Assembly (NCBI RefSeq): GCF_024055725.1
Contig: NZ_JAMXMX010000002.1
Span: 186,001 to 250,000, forward strand
Length of the DNA stretch: 64,000 nt
Origin: Actinoallomurus spadix
GTDB taxonomy: Bacteria > Actinomycetota > Actinomycetes > Streptosporangiales > Streptosporangiaceae
Direction: 5' to 3'
Part shown: positions 26,059-35,600 of the stretch, piece after piece
How the letters are laid out: each line of letters opens with the position of its first letter
Numbering within the stretch: position 1 is the stretch's first letter
Translations under genes and position numbers: made by a program
The notes under the pieces: generated by a model
What the model was told of the DNA's origin: nothing
The model's input: the letters and a program-made list of their open reading frames with translations, nothing else
The model's database searches: none

Positions 26059-26859
26059 TCACGGCTCGACGGTCAGTTGCTTTCCGTCCTCGGAGAGCTT
26101 GTCCGTGGGGCCGTCCGGAACCTTCGGCAGTCCCGCCGAGATGTCGGCCATCCATTCGGCGAGAGTGGTGTTGTCGCTCATCCTGCCGACGCGTGTGGAG
26201 ATCTTCCCGTATGCGGTGATCAGCTCATTGACGTACGTGCGCAGGTTGTCATGAGCCTTCTGGTATCCCTCTTTGAACTTCTTCGCGGTGTCGTCGTTGC
26301 CCACGAAGTTGAGACCGTCGATGGTGTCCATCAGCTTCTTGATGTCGCGGGAGAGGTCGATGGCCTCGTCGCCGAAGCCCTTCTCGGCCTTCGCCAGGCC
26401 CGTGTAATGCCTCTCCACCACATCGTCGTCGCCGCGGCCCGGATGAGAAGGCGCCGGGCGGGGTGAGGGCTTGTGTGTCGGCGGCGTGTAGGGCGTCCCG
26501 GATGGGAGGCTCGGAACGCTCGACGGCGGGGCGGACGTGGTCGGCGACGGGGAGACCGTGGGAGACGGATCGCCCGTCGGAGAGGGACTCCCGGTCGGAG
26601 AGGGGCTCCCCGTGGGGCCTCCCGTGGGCGAGGGACTCCCCGAGGGGCTCCCCGTGGGGCCTCCCGCGGGCGAGGGACTCCCCGAGGGGCTCCCCGTGGG
26701 CGAGGGGCTGCCGGTGGGGCCTCCCGCGGGCGAGGGACTCCCCGACGGGGAGGTGGTGGGAGACGGACTCGCGGTCGGGGAGGGTGTCGCCGACGGGGTG
26801 CCCGTGGGGGTGGCTGACGCGGTGGCGGCCGGGGGAGACGGCGTGCCGGGATCGGTCAC
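26059..26859 (-). CDS. Ser/Pro/Thr-rich WXG100-like (D1) protein
   Basis: 266 residues from GTG 26859, which follows AGGAGATCAC. Residues 1-150 are a long Ser/Pro/Thr/Gly repeat tail (SPSPTGSPSG, SPAGGPTGSP units). Residues 150-245 are helical with NFVGNDDTAKKFKEGYQKAH, the same D1 signature as 23754-24494 and the giants. It heads an operon with the YbaB-fold gene at 25644. Type VII substrate by domain content and location. Confidence 0.72.
   Translation of the reverse strand: MTDPGTPSPPAATASATPTGTPSATPSPTASPSPTTSPSGSPSPAGGPTGSPSPTGSPSGSPSPAGGPTGSPSGSPSPTGGPTGSPSPTGSPSPTGDPSPTVSPSPTTSAPPSSVPSLPSGTPYTPPTHKPSPRPAPSHPGRGDDDVVERHYTGLAKAEKGFGDEAIDLSRDIKKLMDTIDGLNFVGNDDTAKKFKEGYQKAHDNLRTYVNELITAYGKISTRVGRMSDNTTLAEWMADISAGLPKVPDGPTDKLSEDGKQLTVEP
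26540..26760. repeat. low-complexity direct repeats coding Ser/Pro/Thr/Gly tail
   Basis: Many imperfect direct copies of CTCCCCGTGGGG-type and GGCGAGGGACTCCC-type units in variable order encode the SPT/SPAGG tail. Their arrangement suggests recent slippage or unequal exchange. They are coding, not CRISPR: units abut without unique spacers. Confidence 0.8.
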
Positions 26860-26973
26860 GTGATCTCCTTTCAGCGTCGTCGTTACGGTCACAACCGTAA
26901 CGGGGGAGTCCGATCAGCTCGTAACGCGATTCTCCCGCGATCGATTCCGTTCTGGACATGCCCGGCCCGCGCG

Positions 26974-29900
26974 TCAGCCCGCCTGCTCCGCCTCGAGGAA
27001 CGCCGTCTGGATGAGGCGGGTGCCACTTCGCCGTTCGACGAACTGACCACGCCCGGGCGGCAGGGCACGGGGCCGGATGTCGCCGAAGAGCGGTCCTTCG
27101 TCCCTGCTGCCAGACAGGACGAGCGCCGGGCTGGCCATCTCCCTGATCCGCTGGATCACCGGGTCGTACATCGCCCGGCCGGCGCCGCCCATCGCCCGGG
27201 CGATGATCACGTGCAGGCCGATGTCACGCGCCTGGGGCAGGAGGTCCACGATCGGGGCGAGCGGGTTGTTCGAGGTGGCGACCAGGTCGTAGTCGTCGAC
27301 CACGAGATAGAGGTCCGCGCCCTCCCACCACGAGCGGCTGCGCAGTTGTTCCGGGGTCAGGTCAGGGGTCGGCAGGCGGCTGACCAGGGCCTCACGCACG
27401 TCGTTCATCAGGGGGCCCGCGGCCGTGCTCGACGCCGCGTAGCCGATCCGGTGCTCCGTGTCGGCCGTGTCGAGCAGCGAGCGGCGGTAGTCGAGGAAGA
27501 TGAGGCGCGCGTCGGTGGGGGCGTGGCGCTCCACGATCCCCTCCGCGATGAGCCGCAGGATGTTCGACTTGCCCGACTCCCCGTCGCCGACGACGACGAA
27601 GTGCGAACCGGCGTCGAGGTCGAGCAGGACGGGCGAGAGGGTGTCCTCATCGATGCCGATCGGGATTCGCCGGCCGGCCTCCGCCGTCGTCGGAAGGGCG
27701 GTGGGAGGCAGCAGAGCGGGAAGCAGCCGTACCTTCGGGGCCTTGGGCCCGTCCCAGCCGACCGAGACGGTGTCGATGAGCGAGCGGACCGCATCGGACA
27801 GGTCGTCCGCCGTCTGTCGTCCGTCGATCCTCGGCAGCGCGCTGAGGAAGTGCAGACCATCCGGGGTGAGACCACGGCCGGGGGCGTTGTGCGGAACGTT
27901 GTCGGCCAGCCTGCGGTTGACCTCCGACTCGAACGGGTCACCGAGCCGCAGCTCCACCCGGGTTCCGAAGAGGTCGCGGATGTTCATGCGGTATTCGGAC
28001 CACTTGTTCGTCGCGGCGACGACGTGGATCCCGAATCCCAGGCCGCGCGCGGCGAGGTCGGTGATGGCGCCCTCCAGGTGCTCGAACTCCTGCCGGAGGA
28101 GAAGCCAGTTGTCGACGACCAGGAACACGTCGCCGAAGCCGTCGCCCGGGACCGCGCCCTGGGCGCGGAGCCGCCGGTACGTCGCGATCGAGTCGATGCC
28201 GCGTTCGGTGAACTCCCGCTCGCGCTGGGTCAGCAGCGTCGTCATCTCGGCGACCGTACGGCGGACCCGGTCCCCGTCGAGACGTGACGCGACGCCGCCG
28301 ACGTGCGGCAGGCCCGCGAGCGCCGTCAGCGTTCCACCGCCGAAGTCCAGGCAGTAGAACTGCACCTCCCGCGGCGTGTGCAGCAGCGCCAGAGAGGTGA
28401 TCAGGGTGCGCAGCATCGTCGACTTGCCGCTCTGCGGCCCGCCGACCACCGCGACGTGACCGCCCGCGCCGCTGAGGTCCAGCCACATCGGATCGCGGCG
28501 CTGATCACGCGGCCGGTCGACGATGCCGACCGGAGCGCACAGCCGGCCGCGCCCGTCCCAGCCCACCGTCGTGTATCCCTGACCGGGCACGACGGCCAGC
28601 GGCGGCAACAGGTGATCGAGCGAAGACGGGTCGTCGAGCGGCGGAAGCCAGATCTGGTGAGCCGGAGGCCCCTGCCCCGCGAGCTGCCGCACCAGGATGT
28701 CGAACAGGCTCTCCTCACCCGTGCCCTCGCCGGTGTGCTGCGTCTTCTCCCGTTCCTCCGGCACGTCGACGACCTTGGGCGCGAGGTAGTCCGGCACGAA
28801 CGGCACGATCTGCTGCACGATCCGCGACCCGGACTCCTTCTCGGCCTCGTCGGGCTGGTACGCGCCGGAGACGTACGCGGCCTTGAACCTCGTCATCCCC
28901 GTCGTGTCGAACTTCAGGTAGCCGTTGCCCGGCTGCGATGGCAGTTCGTAGGCGTCCGGGACGCCGAGGACGACACGGCTCTCCATGGCGGAGAAGGTGC
29001 GCAGGCCGACGCGGTAGGACAGGTGGGTGTCGAGGCCTCGGAGCCGGCCTTCCTCCAGGCGCTGGGAGGCCAGCAGCAGATGGACGCCGAGAGACCGGCC
29101 GAGCCGGCCGATCATGACGAACAGCTCGGCGAACTCCGGCTTCGCCGACAGCAGTTCGGAGAACTCGTCCAGGACGACGAACAGCGTCGGCATCGGGGTG
29201 AGCGGCGCCCCGCGTTCACGGGCCGCCTCATAGTCGCGCAGCGAGGCGTAGTTCCCGGCGGCGCGCAGGAACTCCTGACGCCGGATCATCTCGCCTTCCA
29301 GCGCCTCGTACATGCGGTCGACCAGCGGCAGCTCGTCTTCGAGGTTGGTGATGATGGCGGAGACGTGCTGGAGCGACTCCATGCCGAGGAACGTCGCACC
29401 GCCCTTGAAGTCGACGAGGACGAAGTTGAGGATCTCCGAGGAGTGCGTCGCCGCCAGCCCCAGGACGAGGGTGCGCAGCAACTCCGACTTTCCGGAGCCC
29501 GTCGCGCCGATGACCAGGCCGTGCGGGCCCATGCCGCCCTGGGCCGACTCCTTGATGTCCATCTCGACCGGGCGGCCCTCGGCGTCCACGCCGATCGGCA
29601 CCCGGAGGCGGTTACGGGGAGGCCGTGGCCGCCACAGCGTCGCCACGTCGACCCGGGTGGGGTCCTGGATGCCGAGCAGCGAGGTGAGGGTGAGGTTGAC
29701 CGCCAGGACGTTCTGCTCCGGCTCGCTGGGACCGCTGGTGCGCAGCGGGCTGAGCTGCCGCGCCAGGCTCTCCGCGGCGGCGACGCTCAGCGTGTCCGGC
29801 TTTCCGAGACCCGTCAGCTGTTCCTTGCCGGTCCGGTCCCGCTTGACCATGCTCATCGCCCCGGCCGTGACGTGCAGCCGGAGCATGAGCTCCTCGGAGG

Positions 29901-30975
29901 TCGGCGCCACGCTGCCGCTGACGTCGATGACCGTGACGCCGTCGATGCCGTCCGCGCTGATCTGGCTGTCGACGCTGATCGCGCCGCCGTCGACGACGAT
30001 GATGTGGTACGGCAGGTCGTCCGCGGTGAGGCCGGGCGAGAAACGCGGCCGGTTCTTCAGCTCGGCGCCGAGCCGCGTCTCGAGGACCGTCATCGACTTG
30101 GCCATCAGCCGTACGGGCCCCGCGGCGTCGGACTCCTCCGGGTGCATGCAGTGCGGCAGCCATTTCACCCAGTCCCACACCGGCATGCGCTCGGGTGCGG
30201 CGCACACCGAGATCCGCAGGTCGTCGGGCGAGTGGAAGGCGGCGGCCTGGGCCAGCAGGGACCGGACCATGCCGCGTACGGCCTCCGGGTCACCCGTCGG
30301 CACGATCCGGGAGAAGGAGGCGAGGGACACCGCGATCGGCAGGTCCGGGACCGTGGAGTGCGCCCGTACGAATCGCCGCAGCGCACCCGCGGTCATGGGC
30401 TCCAGGTCCTCGATCGGCTTGGTCTCCGGCGGAATCAGCTGGACGGCCAGACGCTGGGGGCCGCTGCCGATCCGGATGTTCCCGAAGTCGCCGTCGGAGG
30501 CTCCGCGCTCCCAGAGCCTGGCGCTCATGACCAGCGACCACAGCGAGGTGGGGTCGGGATTGTTCCACTCCAGCGCCTCGCGCTGCTGGCCGGCGGCCTT
30601 GCGCACCCTCCGGCGGACCTGGCCGAGGTAACGGAAGTAGTCACGGCGCGCGCCGTTGAGCCGTTGCTTGCGCTCGCCGCTGGTGCGTCCGAGCTGGCTG
30701 AACATCATGCCGAACATCGACAGCGAGAACATTCCGCTGGAGACGTACGAGATGGTGCTCGCACCCGGGGTGACGACCATGAACACCATCGCGCCCGAAC
30801 CGGCCAGCATCGGCAGGAAGGTCAGGATCTGCTGGAAGCCGGCGGAGGTCGTCTCGGGGACCTCCGGCGGCGATTCGAGCAGGATCTCCCCACGGGGCAT
30901 CTCGGGAGGCGGACGCCTTTTCTGCCTACGGACGATCACCGTGCCCAACGGAGTGCCTCCCGAGGCCGCTGGCAT
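26974..30975 (-). CDS. eccC: EccC, FtsK/SpoIIIE-type type VII secretion ATPase
   Basis: 1333 residues as a single polypeptide. Two TM helices at about 45-90 are followed by three FtsK-like ATPase domains with P-loops GATGSGKS (about 488), GGPQSGKS (about 845) and GDGESGKS (about 1130). Walker B-like strands are TLFVVLDEFSEL, DVFLVVDNW and LYLVVDDYD. The N-terminus has the family pattern VIVRR..RPPPE.P.GE. It drives export of WXG100-type substrates and is the core motor. ATG 30975 is used; an internal TTG just before TVIVRR is an alternative. Divergent from eccD. Confidence 0.96.
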   Translation of the reverse strand: MPAASGGTPLGTVIVRRQKRRPPPEMPRGEILLESPPEVPETTSAGFQQILTFLPMLAGSGAMVFMVVTPGASTISYVSSGMFSLSMFGMMFSQLGRTSGERKQRLNGARRDYFRYLGQVRRRVRKAAGQQREALEWNNPDPTSLWSLVMSARLWERGASDGDFGNIRIGSGPQRLAVQLIPPETKPIEDLEPMTAGALRRFVRAHSTVPDLPIAVSLASFSRIVPTGDPEAVRGMVRSLLAQAAAFHSPDDLRISVCAAPERMPVWDWVKWLPHCMHPEESDAAGPVRLMAKSMTVLETRLGAELKNRPRFSPGLTADDLPYHIIVVDGGAISVDSQISADGIDGVTVIDVSGSVAPTSEELMLRLHVTAGAMSMVKRDRTGKEQLTGLGKPDTLSVAAAESLARQLSPLRTSGPSEPEQNVLAVNLTLTSLLGIQDPTRVDVATLWRPRPPRNRLRVPIGVDAEGRPVEMDIKESAQGGMGPHGLVIGATGSGKSELLRTLVLGLAATHSSEILNFVLVDFKGGATFLGMESLQHVSAIITNLEDELPLVDRMYEALEGEMIRRQEFLRAAGNYASLRDYEAARERGAPLTPMPTLFVVLDEFSELLSAKPEFAELFVMIGRLGRSLGVHLLLASQRLEEGRLRGLDTHLSYRVGLRTFSAMESRVVLGVPDAYELPSQPGNGYLKFDTTGMTRFKAAYVSGAYQPDEAEKESGSRIVQQIVPFVPDYLAPKVVDVPEEREKTQHTGEGTGEESLFDILVRQLAGQGPPAHQIWLPPLDDPSSLDHLLPPLAVVPGQGYTTVGWDGRGRLCAPVGIVDRPRDQRRDPMWLDLSGAGGHVAVVGGPQSGKSTMLRTLITSLALLHTPREVQFYCLDFGGGTLTALAGLPHVGGVASRLDGDRVRRTVAEMTTLLTQREREFTERGIDSIATYRRLRAQGAVPGDGFGDVFLVVDNWLLLRQEFEHLEGAITDLAARGLGFGIHVVAATNKWSEYRMNIRDLFGTRVELRLGDPFESEVNRRLADNVPHNAPGRGLTPDGLHFLSALPRIDGRQTADDLSDAVRSLIDTVSVGWDGPKAPKVRLLPALLPPTALPTTAEAGRRIPIGIDEDTLSPVLLDLDAGSHFVVVGDGESGKSNILRLIAEGIVERHAPTDARLIFLDYRRSLLDTADTEHRIGYAASSTAAGPLMNDVREALVSRLPTPDLTPEQLRSRSWWEGADLYLVVDDYDLVATSNNPLAPIVDLLPQARDIGLHVIIARAMGGAGRAMYDPVIQRIREMASPALVLSGSRDEGPLFGDIRPRALPPGRGQFVERRSGTRLIQTAFLEAEQAG

Positions 30976-31049
30976 TGAGAAGAAGTTAGCGCCATCCTAT
31001 TAAGCCGATTCATCGTGCTAGGTCAAGATCTGTCGTGCGGGGAGAGCCA

Positions 31050-32450
31050 GTGAGCCCGTCAACCGGAACCGACCTCTGCCGGGTCACCGTCGTCGCACCG
31101 CGCCGGCGGATCGACCTGTCGTTGCCGGCCGAGGTTCCGCTAGGCCAGTTGCTGCCGACGCTCCTCCGCGTCTCCGGCGACGACCTCGCCAATCAGGGCC
31201 TGGCCCACTCGGGCTGGGTGCTGCAACGGATCGACGGCCCTCCGCTCGACATCGGCCGGACCCTGACGCAGCTGGGCGTACGGGACGGTGAGGTCCTGCA
31301 CTTCCGCCCGCGCCTGTCGCTGATCCCGGAGATGGCCTTCGACGACGTCGCCGACGTCGTCGCCACCGGGAAGAAGGAACGCTCCGACCGCTGGCGGCCG
31401 GACACCACCCGCCGATTCGGGCTGGGCGTCGCGGCCGCCGGGTTCGCCGTCGGAGCGGTCCCGCTCCTGACGTACGGGCCGCCGTGGCGGCTCCCCGCCA
31501 TCGTGGGCGGGATGGTCGCGCTGATCCTGGTCCTGCTGGCGGCGGCCCTGTCACGCGCGGTCGGAGACTCCACCGGCGGGGCCGTCCTCGGGTACGCCTC
31601 GCTGCCGTACGCCTTCGTGAGCGGCCTGCTGGCGCCCGCGCGGGGCGATCTGCCCCTGACGCATCTCGGCGGGCCGCACCTGCTGACCGCGTTCGCCGCG
31701 ACGACGGTGGTCGCCGTCCTCGCCGGGTTCGGCGTCGCCGACGGACTGCCGTGGTTCATCGGGATCGCGTTCGCCTCTCTCATCGGTACGATCGCCGCGG
31801 GCGTCGTCCTGGCCTTCTCCGGCGTCAACGGCGCCGGGATCGCCGCCGCCGCGGTCGCGATCGCGGTGGCCCTGAGTGCCCTGATCCCGACGCTGTCGTT
31901 CCGCCTCGCCCGGGTGCCGTTGCCGCCGCTGCCCTCCAGCGCCGAAGAACTGCGCAGCGACACCACGGTCGTCGACGGCAAGGCGCTGCTGCGGCGCACG
32001 GTGGTCGCGGACAGGTTCGCGACCGGGCTCGTCGCGGGCATCGCGCTCATCGCGGCGGCCGCACTGATCTTCCTCGTCTTCGCGCCGGGCTGGCCGGGCC
32101 CGGTCATGGCCGCGGTGGTGTCGATGACGCTGCTGCTACGGTCGCGTATCTACAGCGGCCGGTCGCAGCGGGGCTGGATGCTCGTCGTCGGCATGGGCGG
32201 CCTCGGCCTGCTCGCCGCGGCGATGGCCTTCCGCGGCTCCCCGGCCACGGGCCTCGCTCTCGTCCTGCCGGCCGTCCTCGCGGTCGCGGCGATCGCGCTG
32301 ACCATGGGCCTGTGGCTCCCCGACCACAAGCCGACGCCGTTCTGGGGCCGCGCCGGCGACATCATCGACATGATCGCGGTCGTCGCCCTGATCCCGCTGG
32401 CGCTCGCCGTCCTCCACGTCTACTCGGCGATCCGCGGCCTCGGCGGCTGA
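31050..32450 (+). CDS. eccD: EccD, polytopic type VII secretion membrane protein
   Basis: 466 residues. The N-terminal 90 residues form the ubiquitin-like EccD domain (CRVTVVAPRRRIDLSLP, LHFRPRLSLIPEMAFDDVAD). About eleven TM helices follow, as in the EccD dimer that lines the ESX inner-membrane pore. GTG 31050 is chosen because GGGGAGAGCCA precedes it; GTG 31035 in the same frame is an alternative. Divergent from eccC with a 74-base gap. Confidence 0.92.
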   Translation: MSPSTGTDLCRVTVVAPRRRIDLSLPAEVPLGQLLPTLLRVSGDDLANQGLAHSGWVLQRIDGPPLDIGRTLTQLGVRDGEVLHFRPRLSLIPEMAFDDVADVVATGKKERSDRWRPDTTRRFGLGVAAAGFAVGAVPLLTYGPPWRLPAIVGGMVALILVLLAAALSRAVGDSTGGAVLGYASLPYAFVSGLLAPARGDLPLTHLGGPHLLTAFAATTVVAVLAGFGVADGLPWFIGIAFASLIGTIAAGVVLAFSGVNGAGIAAAAVAIAVALSALIPTLSFRLARVPLPPLPSSAEELRSDTTVVDGKALLRRTVVADRFATGLVAGIALIAAAALIFLVFAPGWPGPVMAAVVSMTLLLRSRIYSGRSQRGWMLVVGMGGLGLLAAAMAFRGSPATGLALVLPAVLAVAAIALTMGLWLPDHKPTPFWGRAGDIIDMIAVVALIPLALAVLHVYSAIRGLGG

Positions 32451-32460
32451 GCCCGCTCCC

Positions 32461-32510
32461 GGCCGCCGCCGCAGCGGCCACCTTGCCGCCGCGGTGGCCA
32501 CTTCCGCGCC
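32461..32510. repeat. degenerate copy of the 20-bp GC-rich repeat
   Basis: Just after the eccD stop the sequence reads as reverse-complement units with period 20 (GCCACCTTGCCGCCGCGG, TGGCCACTTCCGCGCCGG). Read on the minus strand they give GGCGGCAAGGTGGCC..., the same core as the array at 1801-1880. The rest of 32451-32603 holds no gene. Confidence 0.6.
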
Positions 32511-32603
32511 GGCGGCTCGGGACGGACGACGCCGGCCGGCGGACGTTCGCAGGCGCCACACGAGGTGACCGGCTGAGCTCGGTGCCGGCCCAGGACGGCC
32601 GGC

Positions 32604-35600
32604 TCAGCCTGTTCCTGAAGAGTCGGCGTCGGGGTCGCCTGACGTCGGGTCCGCCTCGCCGGTGTCCCCGGTGAGCGCGCCGGCCACATCTGGAGCCTCC
32701 ACAGCGGTCCGCGGGGGCTGCTCCGCGGTCTGCTCCGCTTTCTGGAGGAGGCCGTCGGGGTCCTTGATCAGCCCCGGGTGGAGACGCTGGAACTCCGCGA
32801 CGTCCCGCTCGGCGAGCAGGCCCTGCACCCCGTCCGTGACCTCGAACGCGAGGACCTTCGCTCCCGGCAGCCTGATCTCGAAGTGGACGGTCCCATCGAC
32901 GACGTACCTGCTGGCCTTCTCCTCGACGTTCCTCTCTTCGATGTTGGTGCTGTTGGTCTCGTGGCCGACGGATGTTCCCCGCCCGCTGCCGAGGGATCCG
33001 AGGCCGACCCGATCACCCTCGGGCCCGCCGGAGAGGCCGACCTTATAGCCGGAATTCGACGCGTGTCCGTACTCGTCCCGGTGCGTCCTCGGCTTCTGCG
33101 TGTACTCGCGCATCTTGGCCGAGATCACTTGCCTGATCGTCAGGTCCGGCACGTCCATCCTGAGGGCGAGCCCCCCGGGAAGCGACACCCCGTCCCCGCT
33201 GAGCAGCCTCCTCATCTGAGGCAGCGTCATGAGCGTCTGGCGGTCGACGGCCTGGATGAGTTCCTGCCCGTCGATCCGGCCCAGCTCGTACCCCGAGGCA
33301 TGCCCGGACTCGCCGGGGGTCGGCCCGCGCAGCTCAGGCGGCAGCAGCGCGGTCAGCACCTGATCGAGCAGGGGTTTGGCACCCGGCAACGCCGTCGGCC
33401 GGAACCGCTCCGCGACGGTCGTGTTGGAAGCGAGGGGGTCTGCGGCATCCGCCCATCGGGCGTTCTCGGCCCGGACCCGGGTCGTACCCGGAACGCGCTC
33501 GCCCTCGGCGGCCGGCCGGGTGAGGTGGTCGGGCACGACCAGGCGGAGTTCGTTTCCGTGCACGGTGGCCCTGCCGATCGAGACGGGGTCGACCCGGTCC
33601 CACCATCGGAGGGCGGCGTCGTCGGCGATCAGCCGGGCGATGGCGCCCAGTCCGGCCCTGGCCGCCCGCGCGGCCTGGTCGAGCCCGGGCAGCCGACCGG
33701 AGCTCTTGGCGACCTCGATCTCGAACTCGACGTCCTTGAAGGTGAACTCGTGGGACCCGCCCTGCGTCTGCCGCCGGTTGATGTCCCGCTCCATGACGCC
33801 GTCCCTGCTCCCGGTGTGGGACTGCGACGACCGCGTACCGCCGACCTCGCCTCCGCCGGTGCCCTTCTCGGAGACGTGCGCGGTGGCCCGCGCGTGCGCC
33901 TTCCCGGTCCACCCCGAACCCTTCTCCCGGTTGGCGTCGGAGGAGCTGCGTCCCTGATTGCGAGCCATGTGGGTGAGTTCCGAGCGCTCGGCCGTGTGAT
34001 CTCCCTCCGGGAGTTTCAAGCGCACACGGATGCCCAGGTTCTCGCTCAGGCCGTACGCCGCACCGGACTTCACCGGGAGCATCACGGAGACGCCGTCCTC
34101 CAGCGAGGCGATCTTCGCCGCCAGCGCCGGTTCGCTGAAGGCCGCCTCCAGCTCACGTTCGATCGTCTTGGGGTCGATGCCCTGACCGCGCACGAGCTTC
34201 TCGATCGCGGGCAGCACCTCACGGGCGTGGAACCGCTCGACCAGCGCGGAGGTCATGGCCTCGTTGGGATCGAACGTGCGGGGCTCGGCCGGCGGAGGGA
34301 TGTCCGGTGTCAGGGCCAGGCCGAGGTCATGGGCGATCCGGTCCGGCACCATGAAGTCACCGGCCGCATGGGCGAGCAGGTGGCGGGTCGGCGCCGCGCC
34401 CTCCGGCGTCACCGGGGTGACGGACAGGTACAGGTCCGACTCGCTGAACCGGTGGTTCAGCCCGTCGCTGCTGTAAGTGCCCCGGACGACATCGCTGCCG
34501 CCGAGGGTCTCACTGCCTCCGTACCGCCAGTGCCGGTCGAGCCCTCCTTCGACGGCGGCGACCGCCTTGCCGGAGACGTGGCCGGCCTCCACCTTGACCC
34601 GGCCGCCGGCGCCCGCGGCGGCCTCCGCGCCGATGCCGGTGTTCGTCGACGTCCGCACCCAGGTTCCGGCGGCCCGATAGTGCTCGCTCTCGACGCCCGT
34701 GCCGATCGTGATGTGCTTCGGAGCGCCGACGTCGAGCTTGAGGATCACCGTGCGCCGGGTGCCGTCGGGAGCGGTGTACACGCGTTTCCAGCCGGTCGGC
34801 GACGTGAGTTCGGCGAGGTGCGCGTCGATGTCCGACGGCAGGAGGAGCTGATCCTTGCTGAGCTGCGAGAGATGGGCCGGCGCCGGCTCGCCGTGCGCCT
34901 CCGCCACGATCCGGGCGGCTCCCAGCGTGAGCTCCTTGGAACCGGCGGAGGAGAAGAAGACGCCGGTCGTCTGACCGTCGAAACCGATCAGGTCCTTGGG
35001 AAGTTCCTCGACCTCTTCCACCCGGCCGAGGCCGGCGGTCTCCTCCGGCGTCATCTTCCACTGGGGGGCGAACTGGTGGGGGACGACGACCTGCGCCGTG
35101 ACGTCCGTCCCCTCTACCACCCAGGACCGGTCGAGGGTCTGCGTGCCGCGCTCGCTGACCTGCACACGCACGTTCACGCGCAGGTCCTTGGTGAACTCGG
35201 TCACCGGGCCTTCGGTCTCGAATCGGGAGTACTCCGACCAGTTCGAGAAGAAGTCCAGGCCCTTCCACCGGTTGAAACCGAGGTGCCCGAGGACCTTGAT
35301 GACATCGGCGCCGAAGCGGACGGCGAACCTTCCCAGCTTCGTGGTCGGCAGTGAACCGCGTACGTTCGCCGCGACCTGGGCTCCGGCTCCGACACCGGTG
35401 TTCACCGCCCCGGCGACGGTCGATCCGGCGGCCTTCCGCTCGTTCACCGTCATGTCGTACTCGCGGGTGCCGCGGGTCGCTCCCACCTCGGCGTCGAGGG
35501 TGACCTTGACGTGGCGCCCGCCGGCCTCGAACTCGTAGATGTTGCCGTGCGCGAGGTCGGAGACGTTCTGCCCCGTGAGGGCGGCAGGGCCGAACTGCGC

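Noticed and set aside
26540-26760. Possible CRISPR array in the Ser/Pro/Thr-coding repeats
   Set aside because: Units abut without unique spacers and read in frame as protein repeats.
28303-30978. 891-residue frame opposite eccC
   Set aside because: Shadow of a clear FtsK-type gene.
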